The notes under the pieces: model-generated | Databases searched by the model: none | Told to the model about the DNA's origin: nothing | Seen by the model: only the letters and a program-made list of their open reading frames with translations | In this document: piece by piece, positions 22,694-39,430 of the stretch | How the letters are laid out: every line of letters begins with the position of its first letter | How positions within the stretch are numbered: position 1 is the stretch's first letter | From: Maea johnstoni | Taxonomy: Eukaryota; Annelida; Polychaeta; Spionida; Magelonidae | Assembly: GCA_963942565.1 (NCBI GenBank) | Contig: OZ012700.1 | Coordinates: 27,489,767 to 27,553,766 of the forward strand | Length of the DNA stretch: 64,000 nucleotides | Direction of reading: 5' to 3' | Program-made: the position numbers and the translations under genes

Positions 22694-23151
22694 AGAGCTA
22701 AAGACCCTAAAGCAACTCAGGTTGTCTCCAATACCATTCAGCTCTCACAGTCCTCATAGACATAAAACAAAAAAGCAACTTTGGCTGCCCCCAATACCAA
22801 AAAAGGTTGGGACTAGGCGATCAAATGTGCTATCATAACTCCAAAAGCAAATCAGGTTGGGACTAGGCGATCAAATGTGCTATCAGAACTCCAAAAGCAA
22901 ATCAGGTTGCCTTTAACAACTCTAGTTGCGACTCGCTGCAGTGGGTCAGAAGAAGTTACCTACCTATTGTTGAATATAACTGGCACTCTGATTGGCTGCT
23001 CACTCATATGAGGATTTTGTAAACTGGTTTCTGATTGGGTAACAGTAGTCAGTCGGCAACAACGGGAAAATACACTTTATGACCAATCACACAACTAAGG
23101 ATCGATACTTCGAAGAACAAAATGGTACAGTATGGTATTGGTACAAATAAA
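22694..23151 (+). other. EMC2 3' UTR with tandem 50-bp repeat and AATAAA
   Basis: After the stop codon, a ~50-bp unit starting GGTTGGGACTAGGCGATC is present twice (about 22805-22904). A possible polyadenylation signal, AATAAA, lies at 23146-23151; another lies at 23933-23938. Confidence 0.45.
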
Positions 23152-23375
23152 ACGATACAGTATTTTGATAGAACTGTGAATTGTGAACAGTACTTTATTG
23201 CATTATTACCTTATTAATTTTATTGTGAATAGTCATGTTTAAGATCCTGGACTATCCCTAATAAATGATAACTAGTGGTTAGTATTGTTAAGACTATGTT
23301 TGAGGAATGAAATGGCATAATACGGTACTTTTTGGAATGATACTGGACTATAACTGGTACCAGTACTGGTACCTC

Positions 23376-23587
23376 TTAACCCTTCTAATGCTGAGGCTAC
23401 TTTTGTCCAAAGCACAAGGACCAAAAGATTTTTGAAAACCATCTAAAGCCTGCAATATTGGTATCCATTGGAAAGCTCTCGCTGAGTTCTCTCAGATGAG
23501 TACCCATAAGCCAGGGTTTCAGTCATTTCTCAGGTTTTTTCGTAATTTTGTATTGGCCAAATAAGCCACCAGCAGCATAAGGGTTAA
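23376..23587 (-). mobile_element. TTAA-flanked MITE, family 1
   Basis: TTAACCCTTCTAATGCTGAG to AGCAGCATAAGGGTTAA. Confidence 0.75.
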
Positions 23588-24632
23588 CTGTATCCAACCC
23601 TACACACAATTGGTGATAAGGAGCATTACAAGCAGACCTGACAAAGCAACAATTGTTGGTCAATAAATCATAAATGAAATAGGTATCAAGTATAAATTCA
23701 AAAGTGTATGCTGAAAAGATGTATATTGGAGTTTGTGACAATTTCCTCTAGAAGGGAATCTACCTTTCTCTTTAATCAAAAAAATAATGAATTTAAGAGA
23801 CATTTTAACCAACATTACAATGGACTCTAGAAATATTATATCAAAGAAAAATTTCTGATGATGAGAAAATGGTTGATCAACATGAATGATGTGAGATTTG
23901 TGAAATAATATATCAAATGTTTGTTTGAATGTAATAAATCTTTTGTATAATTTTATCTAGGAAGCTTAGTGAATAGTTCTTGTATTGCTTAATTTATGTT
24001 TAGCTGTAGTAAATGTTTTAAATTACCGCAAGAAAACACGTCAGTGCACTTCGAAAAAAAGGATATCTCCGAAATATGTCAGACTCCATTACATCTGAAA
24101 TAATCTCAAAACACATATCGGATTTAATTATTGTGATTTCCTAGGAATACAAAGCTTTTTAACTGATAAATCTTTTTCAATGCCAACTGTTTTCTGTTCT
24201 ATATTGAAGTAGATGCTATTAACCCTTATTAGTATATTTGAGTTAGCAACAGCAAACGTAAATTGGAAATATTTTTTGAATTACTGATCTACATTTGATT
24301 ATGTAAATTTATATGTTGCCAGTACTTCATTTATTTTCCCTTGCTGTTAGACAATCTTACTCAAATGTGTAAGATTGTACAATGTTGTACATATGATAAT
24401 ATGTCTTATCACCTGCTTTACTATGACTCTCAATGCTGATTGGTCGATAGGTGTCAGATATGCCTCAGTTCCCATTAGATAAATTTAATATTACACCTCT
24501 AAATTCAATATGACCCTTTAGTGCGCTGCCAGAATCAATATCACTTCTTAGCCAGCAATGCGATTAATTTGATTTTTTTTCTTAACATGGAAGAGCAGGT
24601 GATAAATTTGTTACACCCTGCTAGAACGTGTT

Positions 24633-25247
24633 GTCCGGCCTGATATCCACCCTCCGTCATCCATATCAAAGGTTTATCATACTAAAGGTGACCGACTGGA
24701 CTAGGTTTTTCCCACACTGTGTGGCCAGGAGGATCTATAAATAGAACCAATAGGATCGCCCTGCGTAGCTGTTTAACAGATGGTTTTCTCGTTAAGTGAA
24801 CGGACTACATGACACCCCATACTTGATACTGATAAGACAAGTGGCTAATGTCGTTAACCCTTATGCTGCTGATGACTAATTCAGCCAACACAAAATTATG
24901 CAAAAATCCTAGAAAATGACCGAAACCCTGGCAAATGGGTACTCATCTGAGAGTACTCAGTGAGAGCTTTCAAATGAATACCAACATGACAGGGTTTCGA
25001 TGGTTTTCAAAGATTTTAGCATTCTTGTGCTTTGGATGAATGTAGTCTCAGCATTAGAAGGGTTAAAAGACAATAAAAGTCCTGGACATTCCTGCTGGGG
25101 TGTTCTATATTTATCCCTTAAAAGCATTTGCTTATGGATATGGGAATGATAGCCTTTTCGCCAGAGTCAGACACCTTTAGTATGATAAACCTTTGTCCAT
25201 ATCCTATGTGGGAAACAGGTGCCTTCAGGTGGTATATCAGGCCAGAC
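24633..25247. mobile_element. Long-TIR element with a nested TTAA MITE
   Basis: Outer inverted repeats of about 70 bp: GGCCTGATATCCACC near the left end, its partner GGTGGTATATCAGGCC at the right end, and inner TTTATCATACTAAAGGTG with its complement. A family 1 MITE (24854-25066) lies inside. Confidence 0.65.
24854..25066 (+). mobile_element. TTAA-flanked MITE, family 1 (nested)
   Basis: TTAACCCTTATGCTGCTGAT to GCATTAGAAGGGTTAA, inside the older element at 24633-25247. Confidence 0.75.
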
Positions 25248-25455
25248 TCTACTTTCTAATAGGGTTTAACTAATAATATTGTAAACTTGTAACTGGATGT
25301 TTATCATTTCATTAAAAAGATCGTCAATAGAGATAACATTGTTTTTGTTGATTATTTTTATCAAATAAATTGGAATTATATGGGAGTGCTTTAGTGCAGT
25401 ATATGTAAATATCTGAGGTAGGTGAATCCGAGGTAAGCGTACTTTAAATCATTTC

Positions 25456-25664
25456 ATAACCCTTCTGATGCTAGGCTACTTTCGCCATATGCACAAGAAG
25501 GCAAATATTTATGAAAATCATCCAAACCCTATCATGTTGGTATTCATTTGAAAGCTCTTTCGGAGTACTATCATAAATGTACCCATGTGCCAGGGTTTCA
25601 GTCATTTCTCCGCTTTTTGTTAGCATGTCATATTGACCAAATTAGCCATCAGCAGCAAAATGGA
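25456..25664 (-). mobile_element. Degenerate family 1 MITE
   Basis: AACCCTTCTGATGCTAGGCT to TTAGCCATCAGCAGC; the terminal TTAA is lost on the right. Confidence 0.6.
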
Positions 25665-25788
25665 AGTTGATGCTACCGATTCGCACTCACGAAATAACTC
25701 TGACACACTTTCATCTTGTTGGTATCATGATTTATTGATCTTCACACAGATGCACAGCACTCACTTTTACTAAATGGCTACCGTAGAT

Positions 25789-26032
25789 TCTCAGAAATTT
25801 AGACCACCCTAAGAATTTGGGCCACATTAATCATTTTGCAAAATAATTAATGGGTTAAGCTTGGCAACCCTCGATCAATTGGCAGTTGCCATTTCACATA
25901 ATATGGACCTAGCACTAAATCTTGCTGATACAGCATCAAGATATTTTCAGAAGACATGGGCCACCCAGAACCCATAAAAATCGTAATTATAAAAGTGTCC
26001 CAAATTATTGAGAATTTACGGTCCTGCTACCA
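25789..26032. mobile_element. TACCGTAAATTCT MITE
   Basis: TACCGTAGATTCTCAGAAAT to TTGAGAATTTACGGT; uninterrupted sister of the copy at 21131. Confidence 0.7.
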
Positions 26033-26373
26033 ATCACAGAAACCTCATAAAAATAAAGCCTTTCTATCAAAACAAAATCAAACCATGATGAAGTACAGTA
26101 TACCGTGTTAATATTGCAGCAGTTTACTTAATGCATAGTTTCACACCCTAGGAATCTGAATTTATCAAACTGCGCAACATTATTTGGACACCTGATCCCT
26201 ATGCTATTGTACAACACGCTGACATGATAGCTTGTCATTCAACATCCTTATGCAAAATTTAAACTGCATCAATGGCATCTGCCTGTCTGGCGCGTTACTT
26301 TATAAGCGCAAAATTAACATGGTATACAGTACATAGATGGGACACTATCTGACAGGTAATGTATATCGATAGT

Positions 26374-26376
<3 letters not shown>

Positions 26377-26431
<55 letters not shown>
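26377..26431. repeat. (TA)n microsatellite
   Basis: Pure TA run of about 55 bp followed by (TG)n. Confidence 0.95.
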
Positions 26432-26438
<7 letters not shown>

Positions 26439-28068
26439 TTATATATATGTGTGTGTGTGTATTGATATAAAATACACAAATGAAGCGAATCATGAGACAT
26501 ACTTTTCATTAAGCATTGGTCCATCCTGAAAAACATCAAATACAAAAATGCACTAGGGCTTCACTGGAAATTTTCCATTAAGAGTGAAAAGAAATGACAA
26601 TAAATATCACGGAACGATAGCTAAGTTATGCAGGTATTCCTTCCCTAGGGAAAGAACATACTACATGGCAAAAAAGCTAACTCTATCTTTCCTTTTTCAA
26701 TACAACAATTCACATTCCTAATTACCTCCTGTGTAGTGGAAACGGATAGAGATTGTGTATGAAAGCATGGTGGTTATGTTGCGTAGTTTGTTGATAGGGA
26801 GAAAGGCATGTGTATGTGTAAATGTTAGTGCGACTAGACATGGCAATCTATACAATCACAAAAATCACACATCATCAGAGTATCTGTACAATTATCTTAC
26901 AAAATATCTACATTTTCATACAAAAAAGTCACACACTTAGCCAAACTAAGAACTAAGAGAAAAACACCAAATTTGAAAAATGAGAACACCAGTTTAACCT
27001 TATTTATACTCAAGTGTTACTCTTAATAGGTATCAACTGCAAATACTACTATACTCAAAAATAACTTAAGCTTCAATTCTCTTTCAAATAGTTTCAGAAC
27101 TTTTGCTTTATTAATAAGAAACCTTCAAAGTCTGCTAACCCCAGATGTCAGTTTCATGAGGACTCTAAACATATTGGAATATGAACCTGCCAGCCTTAGA
27201 TCAACATCTTACAGAATACACTTCCAATAAATACTAGACTATGGTCATCATAATCAATTCAATATGCAATAATAGTAACAATAATACCGTATTCCTCTGA
27301 ATAAGCAGGCGTGTGGGTAACAAGCTGGGAAAAAATTGCTAGAAGGGGCATTGGCAATTTTGCGATTGGTAGCACCCCACCCGCCGATCGTGTTAACAAT
27401 TCATGGCCGCTACGAGCTTGAACACGCTCTTTTGCACACTTTATCAGAGGATAATGGTAATAATAATAATAATAATAATAAATAATAATAATAATAGTAA
27501 CAGTAATCATGATAATTATAATGATGATACATTATCATGATGTTTCAATAATGCCGCACAAGTTAACCCTTACAATAATCATCAGTTTCGTTGTGATTGA
27601 AAATGGTAGGAATTAAATCCAGCCAAGAGTTCCCCTTCAAAAGTGACAACTGATCTACCTTACTTTTGAAAATAACTTCGGATTGATGCATCATGACATA
27701 AATAAGTCTCTTTGCCGCATGTATATACATACATCTCCACACATAGCTGACCATAGGGCACTGTTACCCACATCTCCTTAACAAACTATCATCCTATAAC
27801 TTAACAGTCACTAGCGAAAGAGTCCTATCCTTAACACAGTCATACTATCATCTGGAACAAAACACTTCGGGAAATTACTTCAGTATTATGCATGAATTCA
27901 TAGAATATTTATTGGAAAGTGTGACTTGGATTTTGAGCAGCAACGTTTTCCCTTCAACTGTGTCAATGAAAACTTCTTTAGTCTGAGTCCCAAAGAAATT
28001 ACCAGAACAGTCAGTGCTTTTTTTTTGGCGCTACTAGAATGAAAGGGTTAAGAGATGTCAGTAGACAT

Positions 28069-28375
28069 CAGGGGCTTGTTTTGCCGAGCCTGGTTCCAAC
28101 CAGAAACGTCACAAACCGTGTGATTGACCAGAACCAGCTCGATAAAACTACTTTGGTTCGACCAGATCACATGCCTGGTATAGCCCCATGTGACTGGACC
28201 CCATGTTTTATCTCCCATAGTTCATAGCTCGAACCACTATCAATCAGTGGTTAAAACTTCTTGAACCAAGTTCAAACCAGGGGTGAAAGCACTCGCCAAA
28301 ACGACTTTGGTTTGAACCAGATCATGTGCATGTGATGTTTCTGGTTGGAACCATGCTCGCCAAAACAAGCCCTAG
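28069..28375. mobile_element. MITE with ~38-bp inverted ends (GGGCTTGTTTTG)
   Basis: Left CAGGGGCTTGTTTTGCCGAG, right CTCGCCAAAACAAGCCCTAG, each continuing into a GGTTCCAACCAGAAAC-like arm. No ORF, and no convincing target duplication. Confidence 0.65.
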
Positions 28376-28466
28376 ATACCTGCAAATGGTAGGCGTTCAT
28401 GCTTTCAGCATATATAAGTTAACTCAATCTAAATAAGGATTACTCCCTGTCACCTCCCCCTGTTTG

Positions 28467-32855
<4,389 letters not shown>

Positions 32856-33373
32856 TTAATTACTTGTCTTACAAGCTTTTTTGGGAAAAAAATTCCGCCA
32901 GACTCCAAAAAAAAAGAAAGAAAAAAGTTGACTTTGGTGTCTTACGGATGAAAGTGGTTTGGATATTTTCTGTCAGACTCCAAAAAAAAAAAAAAAAAAA
33001 AAAGGTGCAAGTTTTAAGAAAATTCCTTGTTAGTGTGATTTAATCAACTACAGGAATTTATCAGTGCTGTAATAGAGCCTCAGGTTTGAGGATGTATATC
33101 TCCCACCCTTCAGGTTACAGGGATTAATTGATTGATTGATTTTATTAAGTTGAGAATAGGCTGTTAGAAACATCTCGCTACCAGTCCTAGTCGTCAGACT
33201 CTAAAACAAGATAGACGCCAGTGGCGTCAAGAGGTTGATTCCTTGTATGTCTTTTTGTAGTTAATCATTTGCAATTTTTTGTTTTTTTAATATTTTGCTA
33301 TTTTGAAATTTTTCTGATTTTTGTGTTTTTTCGTTAGTGGTTACAGTGGTTTTACTTTTTCTGTTGGATTGAC

Positions 33374-33706
33374 TTATTTAAGTGTTATGTATATTTGGTC
33401 GTGATCTGAGTAATACGTTTTGATGACACCTGTTGAATGGTATTCTGTAAGGTTGGTGTGAATGTGATCTATTATGGTGTTTTGTTTTGTTGTTGGGTTG
33501 TTTATGAGTTGGTTTGTTCCTATACATTTGCAATTTTTTTCTGTGGTATTTATGTGTTTGTTTTGTATGTTAATGTTAAAGTCACCCATAAGTATTTTTT
33601 GATGTTTTATTGTTGGTGGTGATATTGCTGTGAGGTCATGAATGAAGGTTGCAATGGATGTGTTCGGGTAGCGGTATATACATGTTAGGTATGTGTTTGT
33701 TTTAAA
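33374..33706 (-). pseudogene. LINE endonuclease (APE-type) fragment
   Basis: Minus-strand reading shows CIYRYPNTSIATFIHDL, KILMGDFNIN, TIIDHIHTN and YYSDHDQIYITLK. These are the GDFN, ID-H and SDH motifs of the apurinic endonuclease of non-LTR retrotransposons. The rest of the element is absent. Confidence 0.8.
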
Positions 33707-35255
33707 ACATTTTCCTTTTTCCTTAAATTCTTTATCTTTTTATCATACCTAATAGTGCCAAAAAATACATCTGAAACACATATCCTTCAATTTTTTCATA
33801 AGAATTCTATCTAAAGCCCTCCCCCAAATATTTCCCAAAATTATAACCCACTTCTAGCTATCCAAGAAACTATGACAAACCCACCATCACTCATCCAGTA
33901 GATCACCAAACATGAATGGGAAAAGCCCACATCCTGCACTGCAAATGAGAGTCAACAAAACCCCACCAATAGCATGCTTGCCACAACTTACCTGCTGCTG
34001 CCTGAAGAACATTAGTCCGTGACTTACCTTTACATGAAAATGACCAAACACTGCCTGAGTGCAAACATGCACAAGGATCAATCTTATGGTCCCTTAAGGG
34101 GCATATGTTCCTGGATTATGTGATTTTGCTACCTGATGATGAACTATAAGAGCCAAGCTTGTGAATGGACATTAAATATCAGCTTAGAACATTTAAAAAA
34201 AAATTCAACTTTCTTGAACTTCTTTATCTTTTTATCATACCTAATAGTGCCAAAAAATACATCAGAAACACAAACTATTCAATTTTTTCCCTGGAAAAAT
34301 GCTCCAAACCCCCCAAACCTGGACAGTTAAAACATTTCCCTTCCACTGAAATTCTTTATCTTTTTATCATACCTAATAGTGCCAAAAAATACATCTGAAA
34401 CACATATCCCTCAATTTTTTCAAAAGAATTCTATCTAAAACCCTCCCTCAAATATTTTCGAAAATTATAACCCACTCCTAGCTATCCAAGAAACTATGGC
34501 AAACTCACCACCACTAATCCAGTAGATCACCAAACATGAATGGGAAAAGCCTACAACCTGCACTGCAAATGACAGCCAACAAAACCCCACCAGCAGCATG
34601 CTTGCCACAACTAACATGCTGCTGCCTGAAGAACTTTAGTCCGTGACTTACCTTTACATGAAAATGGCCAAACACTGCCTGAATGCAAACATGCACAAAT
34701 ATCAACCATATGGCCCCTTAAGGGACATATGCCCCTGGCCATGATCTTCCGCCACTAAAGCAGGTCCAGCACTACCAGAAACCCAATATGCATGCAATAA
34801 CTATGTACTTAAACCTAAAATAGACTGATACACACTTGTAATGCTGCTGATGATACTTACAGACTTTTTAATCAAAAACCAAGTTTGTGAATAGACATCA
34901 ATATCAGTTTGGAGCAATTTAAAACATTTTCCTTTTATTTGAACTTCTTTATCTTTTTATCACACCTAATAGTGCCAAAAAATACATCTGAAACACATAT
35001 CTTCCAAACTTTTCATAAGATTTCTATCTAAATCCGCACTTAAAAAAACTTCCCTATTTTTGAACTTCTTTATCTTTTTATCACACCTAATAGTGCCAAA
35101 AAATACAACTATAAGAGCCAGTTTGTGAATGTACATTAAATATCAGTCTAGAACATTTTCAAAAAAAATTCCCATTCTTTGAACTTCTTTATCTTTCTAT
35201 CATACCTAATAGTGTTAAAAAATACATCAGAAACACAAACTTTGTAATTTTCCCA

Positions 35256-35455
35256 TTATTTTGATAAGTATTTTCGTTTGTTTTGCATCTTGGGTGATAC
35301 AAATGCAGGGAGATGCTGCCTGGGCCCGAGCACTGGGTTGAAGGGGTATGGGACCGGCATCGGCATCATAGGGTAGAAGCCTGCATACTTCAGGTCTGCT
35401 ACTTCACTCATGTTGAGAAGGGTTTCTAGGGACAGAACTGCAGGCAGCACTAAAC
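35256..35455 (-). pseudogene. Exon-like Pro-rich ORF, copy 1
   Basis: Minus-strand reading follows gatgtttag and gives LPAVLSLETLLNMSEVADLK, then YAGFYPMMPMPVPYPF and PAFVSPKMQNKRKY. GC is higher than in surrounding DNA, as in a real exon. A near-identical copy lies at 36438-36628. Function unknown; possibly a host exon carried by block B. Confidence 0.4.
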
Positions 35456-36437
35456 ATCAGGTAGACTGAAGGTACATCAGAGAAATTCAATACACCATGC
35501 AACCTGAAAAAATAATCATACATACCATCAAAGCAACACAAAAATATCAACACAAAACATATCTCACCAAATGCAATCTTATATTTACACACCGACACAA
35601 TATCTTCTTTAAACAGTAATTGTTTTGTTTGAGGGACAGTGAAGATTTGCATGGTTTCTATATTTTGTGGATGTGTTTTTATAAACTTGTATATTGAGTG
35701 ATAGTTTTGTATTGATACTTTTGTATTTATTTCAATTTAATGTATGCTTACTATTTTGGGTTGTCAGGTGAATCAAGTTCCTATGATGCTCTTTGGTGTA
35801 GATAGAACACATTTCAACCAACCCAATTCTACAAATAGAAAGAACCTGAAATATCTAAGTTGCCCAATACGCCAGTTTTTATAAGAGCCAGTACTATACT
35901 TCTTGCGCATACATGACCCATACTAGACCTATTACAGTCCAGCACTACCTGAAACCCAATATGCATGCAATAAATATGTACTTAAACCTGAAACAGACTG
36001 ATACACACTTGTAATGCTGCTGATGATACTTGCAGACTTTTTAATCAAAATCCAAGTTTGTGAATAGACATTAATATCAGTTTGGAGCAATTTAAAACAA
36101 TTTCCTTTTATTTGAACTTCTTTATCTTTTTATCACACCTAATAGTGCCAAAAAATACATCTGAAACACATATCTTCCAAACTTTTCATAAGATTTCTAT
36201 CTAAATCCGCACTTAAAAAAACTTCCCTATTTTTGAATTTCTTTATCTTTTTATCACACCTAATAGTGCCAAGAAATACAACTATAAGAGCCAGTTTGTG
36301 AATGTACATTAAATATCAGTCTAGAACAATTTCAAAAAAAATTCCCATTCTTTGAACTTCTTTATCTTTCTATCATACCTAATAGTGTTAAAAAATACAT
36401 CAGAAACACAAACTTTGTAATTTTCCCTTTATTTTGA

Positions 36438-36628
36438 TCAGTATTTTCGTTTGTTTTGCATCTTGGGCGATACAAATGCAGGGAGATGCTGCCTGGGCCC
36501 GAGCACTGGGTTGAAGGGGTATGGGACTGGCATCGGCATCATAGGGTAGAAGCCTGCATACTTCAGGTCTGCTACTTCACTCATGTTGAGAAGAGTTTCT
36601 AGGGACAGAACTGCAGGCAGCACTAAAC
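36438..36628 (-). pseudogene. Exon-like Pro-rich ORF, copy 2
   Basis: Second copy, same reading as 35256-35455. A scrambled remnant of the same sequence appears in block C near 37100 and 37682. Confidence 0.4.
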
Positions 36629-36688
36629 ATCAGGTAGACTGAAGGTACATCAGAGAAATTCAATACACCATGCAACCTGAAAAAATAA

Positions 36689-37852
36689 TCATACATACCA
36701 TCAAAGCAACACAAAAATATCAACACAAAACATATCTCACCAAATGCAATCTTATATTATCACACCGACACAATATCTTCTTTAAACAGTAATTGTTTTG
36801 TTTGAGGGACAGTGAAGATTTGCATGGTTTCTATATTTTGTGGATGTGTTTTTATAAAATTGTATATTGAGTGATAGTTTTGTATTGATACTTTTGTATT
36901 TATTTCAATTTAATGTATGCTTACTATTTTGGGTTGTCAGGTGAATCAAGTTCCTATGATGCTCTTTGGTGTAGATGCAGTATGATGTCGAAGCCAGTTT
37001 CTATGACAGTACACACTTTTCCTGTCACCCAAAACAATTAAAATCATATCTTTATCTAAAATACAACAACAGTGAGAACGGAAGGGATGGCAGGGTTAAA
37101 GGTCTGCTAACTTCAGGACTGCATACTACACTCATGGTGAGAAGGGTATATATACTGACTGCTGAAATCGCGATAAAAATATTTACTACTTCCGTTTTTT
37201 TCAAAGTTGTTTTTTTACGATTGTGGGGAACAAAAAAAATCCACAAATGGGCAGGATGGATTATTTAGAGTCATACATACCATCAAAGCAACACAAAAAT
37301 ATCAACACAAAACATATCTCACCAAATGCAATCTTATATTATCACACCGACACAATATCTTCTTTAAACAGTAATTGTTTTGTTTGAGGGACAGTGAAGA
37401 TTTGCATGGTTTCTATATTTTGTGGATGTGTTTTTATAAAATTGTATATTGAGTGATAGTTTTGTATTGATACTTTTGTATTTATTTCAATTTAATGTAT
37501 GCTTACTATTTTGGGTTGTCAGGTGAATCAAGTTCCTATGATGCTCTTTGGTGTAGATGCAGTATGATGTCGAAGCCAGTTTCTATGACAGTACACACTT
37601 TTCCTGTTACCCAAAACAATTAAAATCATATCTTTATCTAAAATACAACAACAGTGAGAACGGAAGGGATGGCAGGGTTAAAGGTCTGCTAACTTCAGGA
37701 CTGCATACTACACTCATGGTGAGAAGGGTATATATACTGACTGCTGAAATCGCGATAAAAATATTTACTACTTCCGTTTTTTTCAAAGTTGTTTTTTTAC
37801 GATTGTGGGGAACAAAAAAAATCCACAAATGGGCAGGATGGATTATTTAGAG
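36689..37852. repeat. Tandem duplication C, 582 bp x 2
   Basis: Copies 36689-37270 and 37271-37852, nearly identical. Both begin TCATACATACCATCAAAGCA and end GGATTATTTAGAG. Confidence 0.95.
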
Positions 37853-38373
37853 TCTGTTTTCTTGAAGTTGAAACTTTTTTTCCGGTTTTAGTGGCGAAAT
37901 TAATAAGTAAATTTAGAATTTCGCCAGGGTTCCTAAATCAACATTCCAAAAAGCCGTTTTTGCCGTTTTTTTCCGAAGTCGCCATTTTTTTTCAAAAATT
38001 ACAAATATAACCAACAAGTTATGATAATAGGGTAAAAGCCCTATTTGTTGCGAACACTTTGATGGGCCATTTGTAAATTTTGACCCAGAAACGGCGACGT
38101 GACAATTGATTGAAAAAAGTATGTTTTTTGTGTGAAATGCACACAATGCATATCAATGCCCTAATCTCGCTATATCAAAAAAATCAACTTCCGGTTGTAG
38201 CGAAAAGCTATTTTTTCGCTTCCAACCTGAAGTTGAATTAAAAAAATGATTGAATCAGATAGATGAGGATCTCATCTATCCAGGTAGGTAGTCATATTGT
38301 GATCCGGGGGAGATAGCTTGATGAAATTGACAGGAATCGGCGAGGTACCATTGAGAATGTACCCATCGCCGAT

Positions 38374-38743
38374 CGATGCGTGTTGACAAATATCTCAAAA
38401 TATTTTCGATTTTCCGAAACCAAAAGAATTAATCTTAATAATATAGATACTTGGCTTGTTAATTCTTTTGGTTTCAGAATTTTAGAGTTAGAGATGGCCA
38501 CAAACGAAAGCTTTGAAATCGGGGTGCAAATTTCGTCAAACCCGACCCATCGCCATGGTCAACACGCCACCATCGATGCGTGTTGACAAATATCTCAAAA
38601 TATTTTCGATTTTCCGAAACCAAAAGAATTAATCTTAATAATATAGATACTTGGCTTGTTAATTCTTTTGGTTTCAGAATTTTAGAGTTAGAGATGGCCA
38701 CAAACGAAAGCTTTGAAATCGGGGTGCAAATTTCGTCAAACCC
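38374..38743. repeat. Tandem duplication D, 200-bp offset, with hairpin
   Basis: About 170 bp repeated nearly exactly. Each copy has 17-bp arms GAAACCAAAAGAATTAA and complement (38416-38432 with 38459-38475; 38616-38632 with 38659-38675). Confidence 0.92.
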
Positions 38744-38819
38744 GATATTCAAAATGGCGGAGGGTAACCTAGCCAATGTAAAAAATACGTGAATGAACAC
38801 GTAAGTAAAATAGTAGAAA

Positions 38820-39060
38820 GAGGGATACAAATAGCCGCTCATTGGTTAATAAACCGCGGGAAAGAGTACCACGTGGTGTGACGGTGAGGCAGTGAGACCG
38901 CTCATTGGATAATTCACCAGACACAAACCACGTGGTGCTGTCACGTGATTAGCCGATCGCATTAAATATGCAGAAAACCCACGCATGCGCATCCACCCAC
39001 GCATGCGCATCCAACGGCCGCCCCACCAGACCAGACGCGCTACAGAATCGTATTGGAGTG
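38820..39060. promoter_or_regulatory. Compact E-box / CCAAT / NRF1 cluster
   Basis: Seen: two ACCACGTGGT sites (near 38870 and 38930) and one GTCACGTGAT. Two inverted CCAAT boxes lie in CTCATTGG (near 38838 and 38902). Two tandem ACGCATGCGCATCCA motifs (NRF1-like) lie at 38980-39012. The E-box and CCAAT pair is itself a tandem repeat of about 64 bp. No clear transcript starts beside it. It could be the PASK promoter or one carried by a duplicated block. Confidence 0.45.
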
Positions 39061-39332
39061 AAGAAAACGTAAAGTATAAACACGTAAAAATCCACCAAAA
39101 AAAAACTAGGCAACCCACAGAAACAATGAAACAAACATTATAAACTACACACCCAATTCTAACAGAAACAATAAACAAAACGACCCCACCACACCCCACT
39201 CTCCAGATCATGCGGCTAGAATTTTCCAAAAATGCCATGTAAGACAACATAGGGAAAATGCATCAACCAGCTCCCAGGACCCTCCCCGGGAATGCAAGAC
39301 AACAAAAGCGAACTGAATAAAGGTTGTTGTAC

Positions 39333-39430
39333 AACAACCTCTAATAATAATAATAATGATAATAATGTTGTCATTATATAATGCGCTTTTCCATTTAACA
39401 CGTTAAATGGCGCATTACAGTATGATTACA
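39333..39430 (-). mobile_element. LINE 3' tail, reverse orientation
   Basis: On the minus strand TGTAATGCGCC, AAAGCGCATTATATAATGAC and then (ATT)n, the same tail type as 40080-40310. Confidence 0.5.

Larger units (their letters stand above)
22694..28466. other. Convergent intergenic region EMC2-PASK
   Basis: No exon-like ORF was found. Holds MITEs (listed), a (TA)n tract and (ATT)n tracts. The stretches 23600-24600 and 26430-28020 are otherwise AT-rich unique sequence. Confidence 0.6.
33706..36977. repeat. Nested segmental duplications A and B
   Basis: Block A (about 33706-34100) recurs at an offset of 624 bp (about 34330-34735). Block B (about 34765-35810) recurs at an offset of 1173 bp (about 35938-36977). 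Inside both, a shorter repeat around CTTTATCTTTTTATCA and CCTAATAGTGCCAAAAAATA occurs at least nine times. Confidence 0.85.

Noticed and set aside
22596-22838. Arg-rich ORF over the EMC2 last exon
   Set aside because: Alternate frame; the conserved tail [13 protein letters not shown] fixes another frame.
36975-37850. Two identical 97-residue ORFs (MQYDVEASFYDST...)
   Set aside because: Identity reflects the 582-bp tandem duplication. The reading has no recognised motif and overlaps an equally open minus-strand frame, so it is not called as a gene.
38846-39250. 134-residue minus-strand ORF
   Set aside because: Low-quality composition (Phe/Val/Trp/Cys runs), overlaps the promoter-like motif cluster, and has no homology I recognise.
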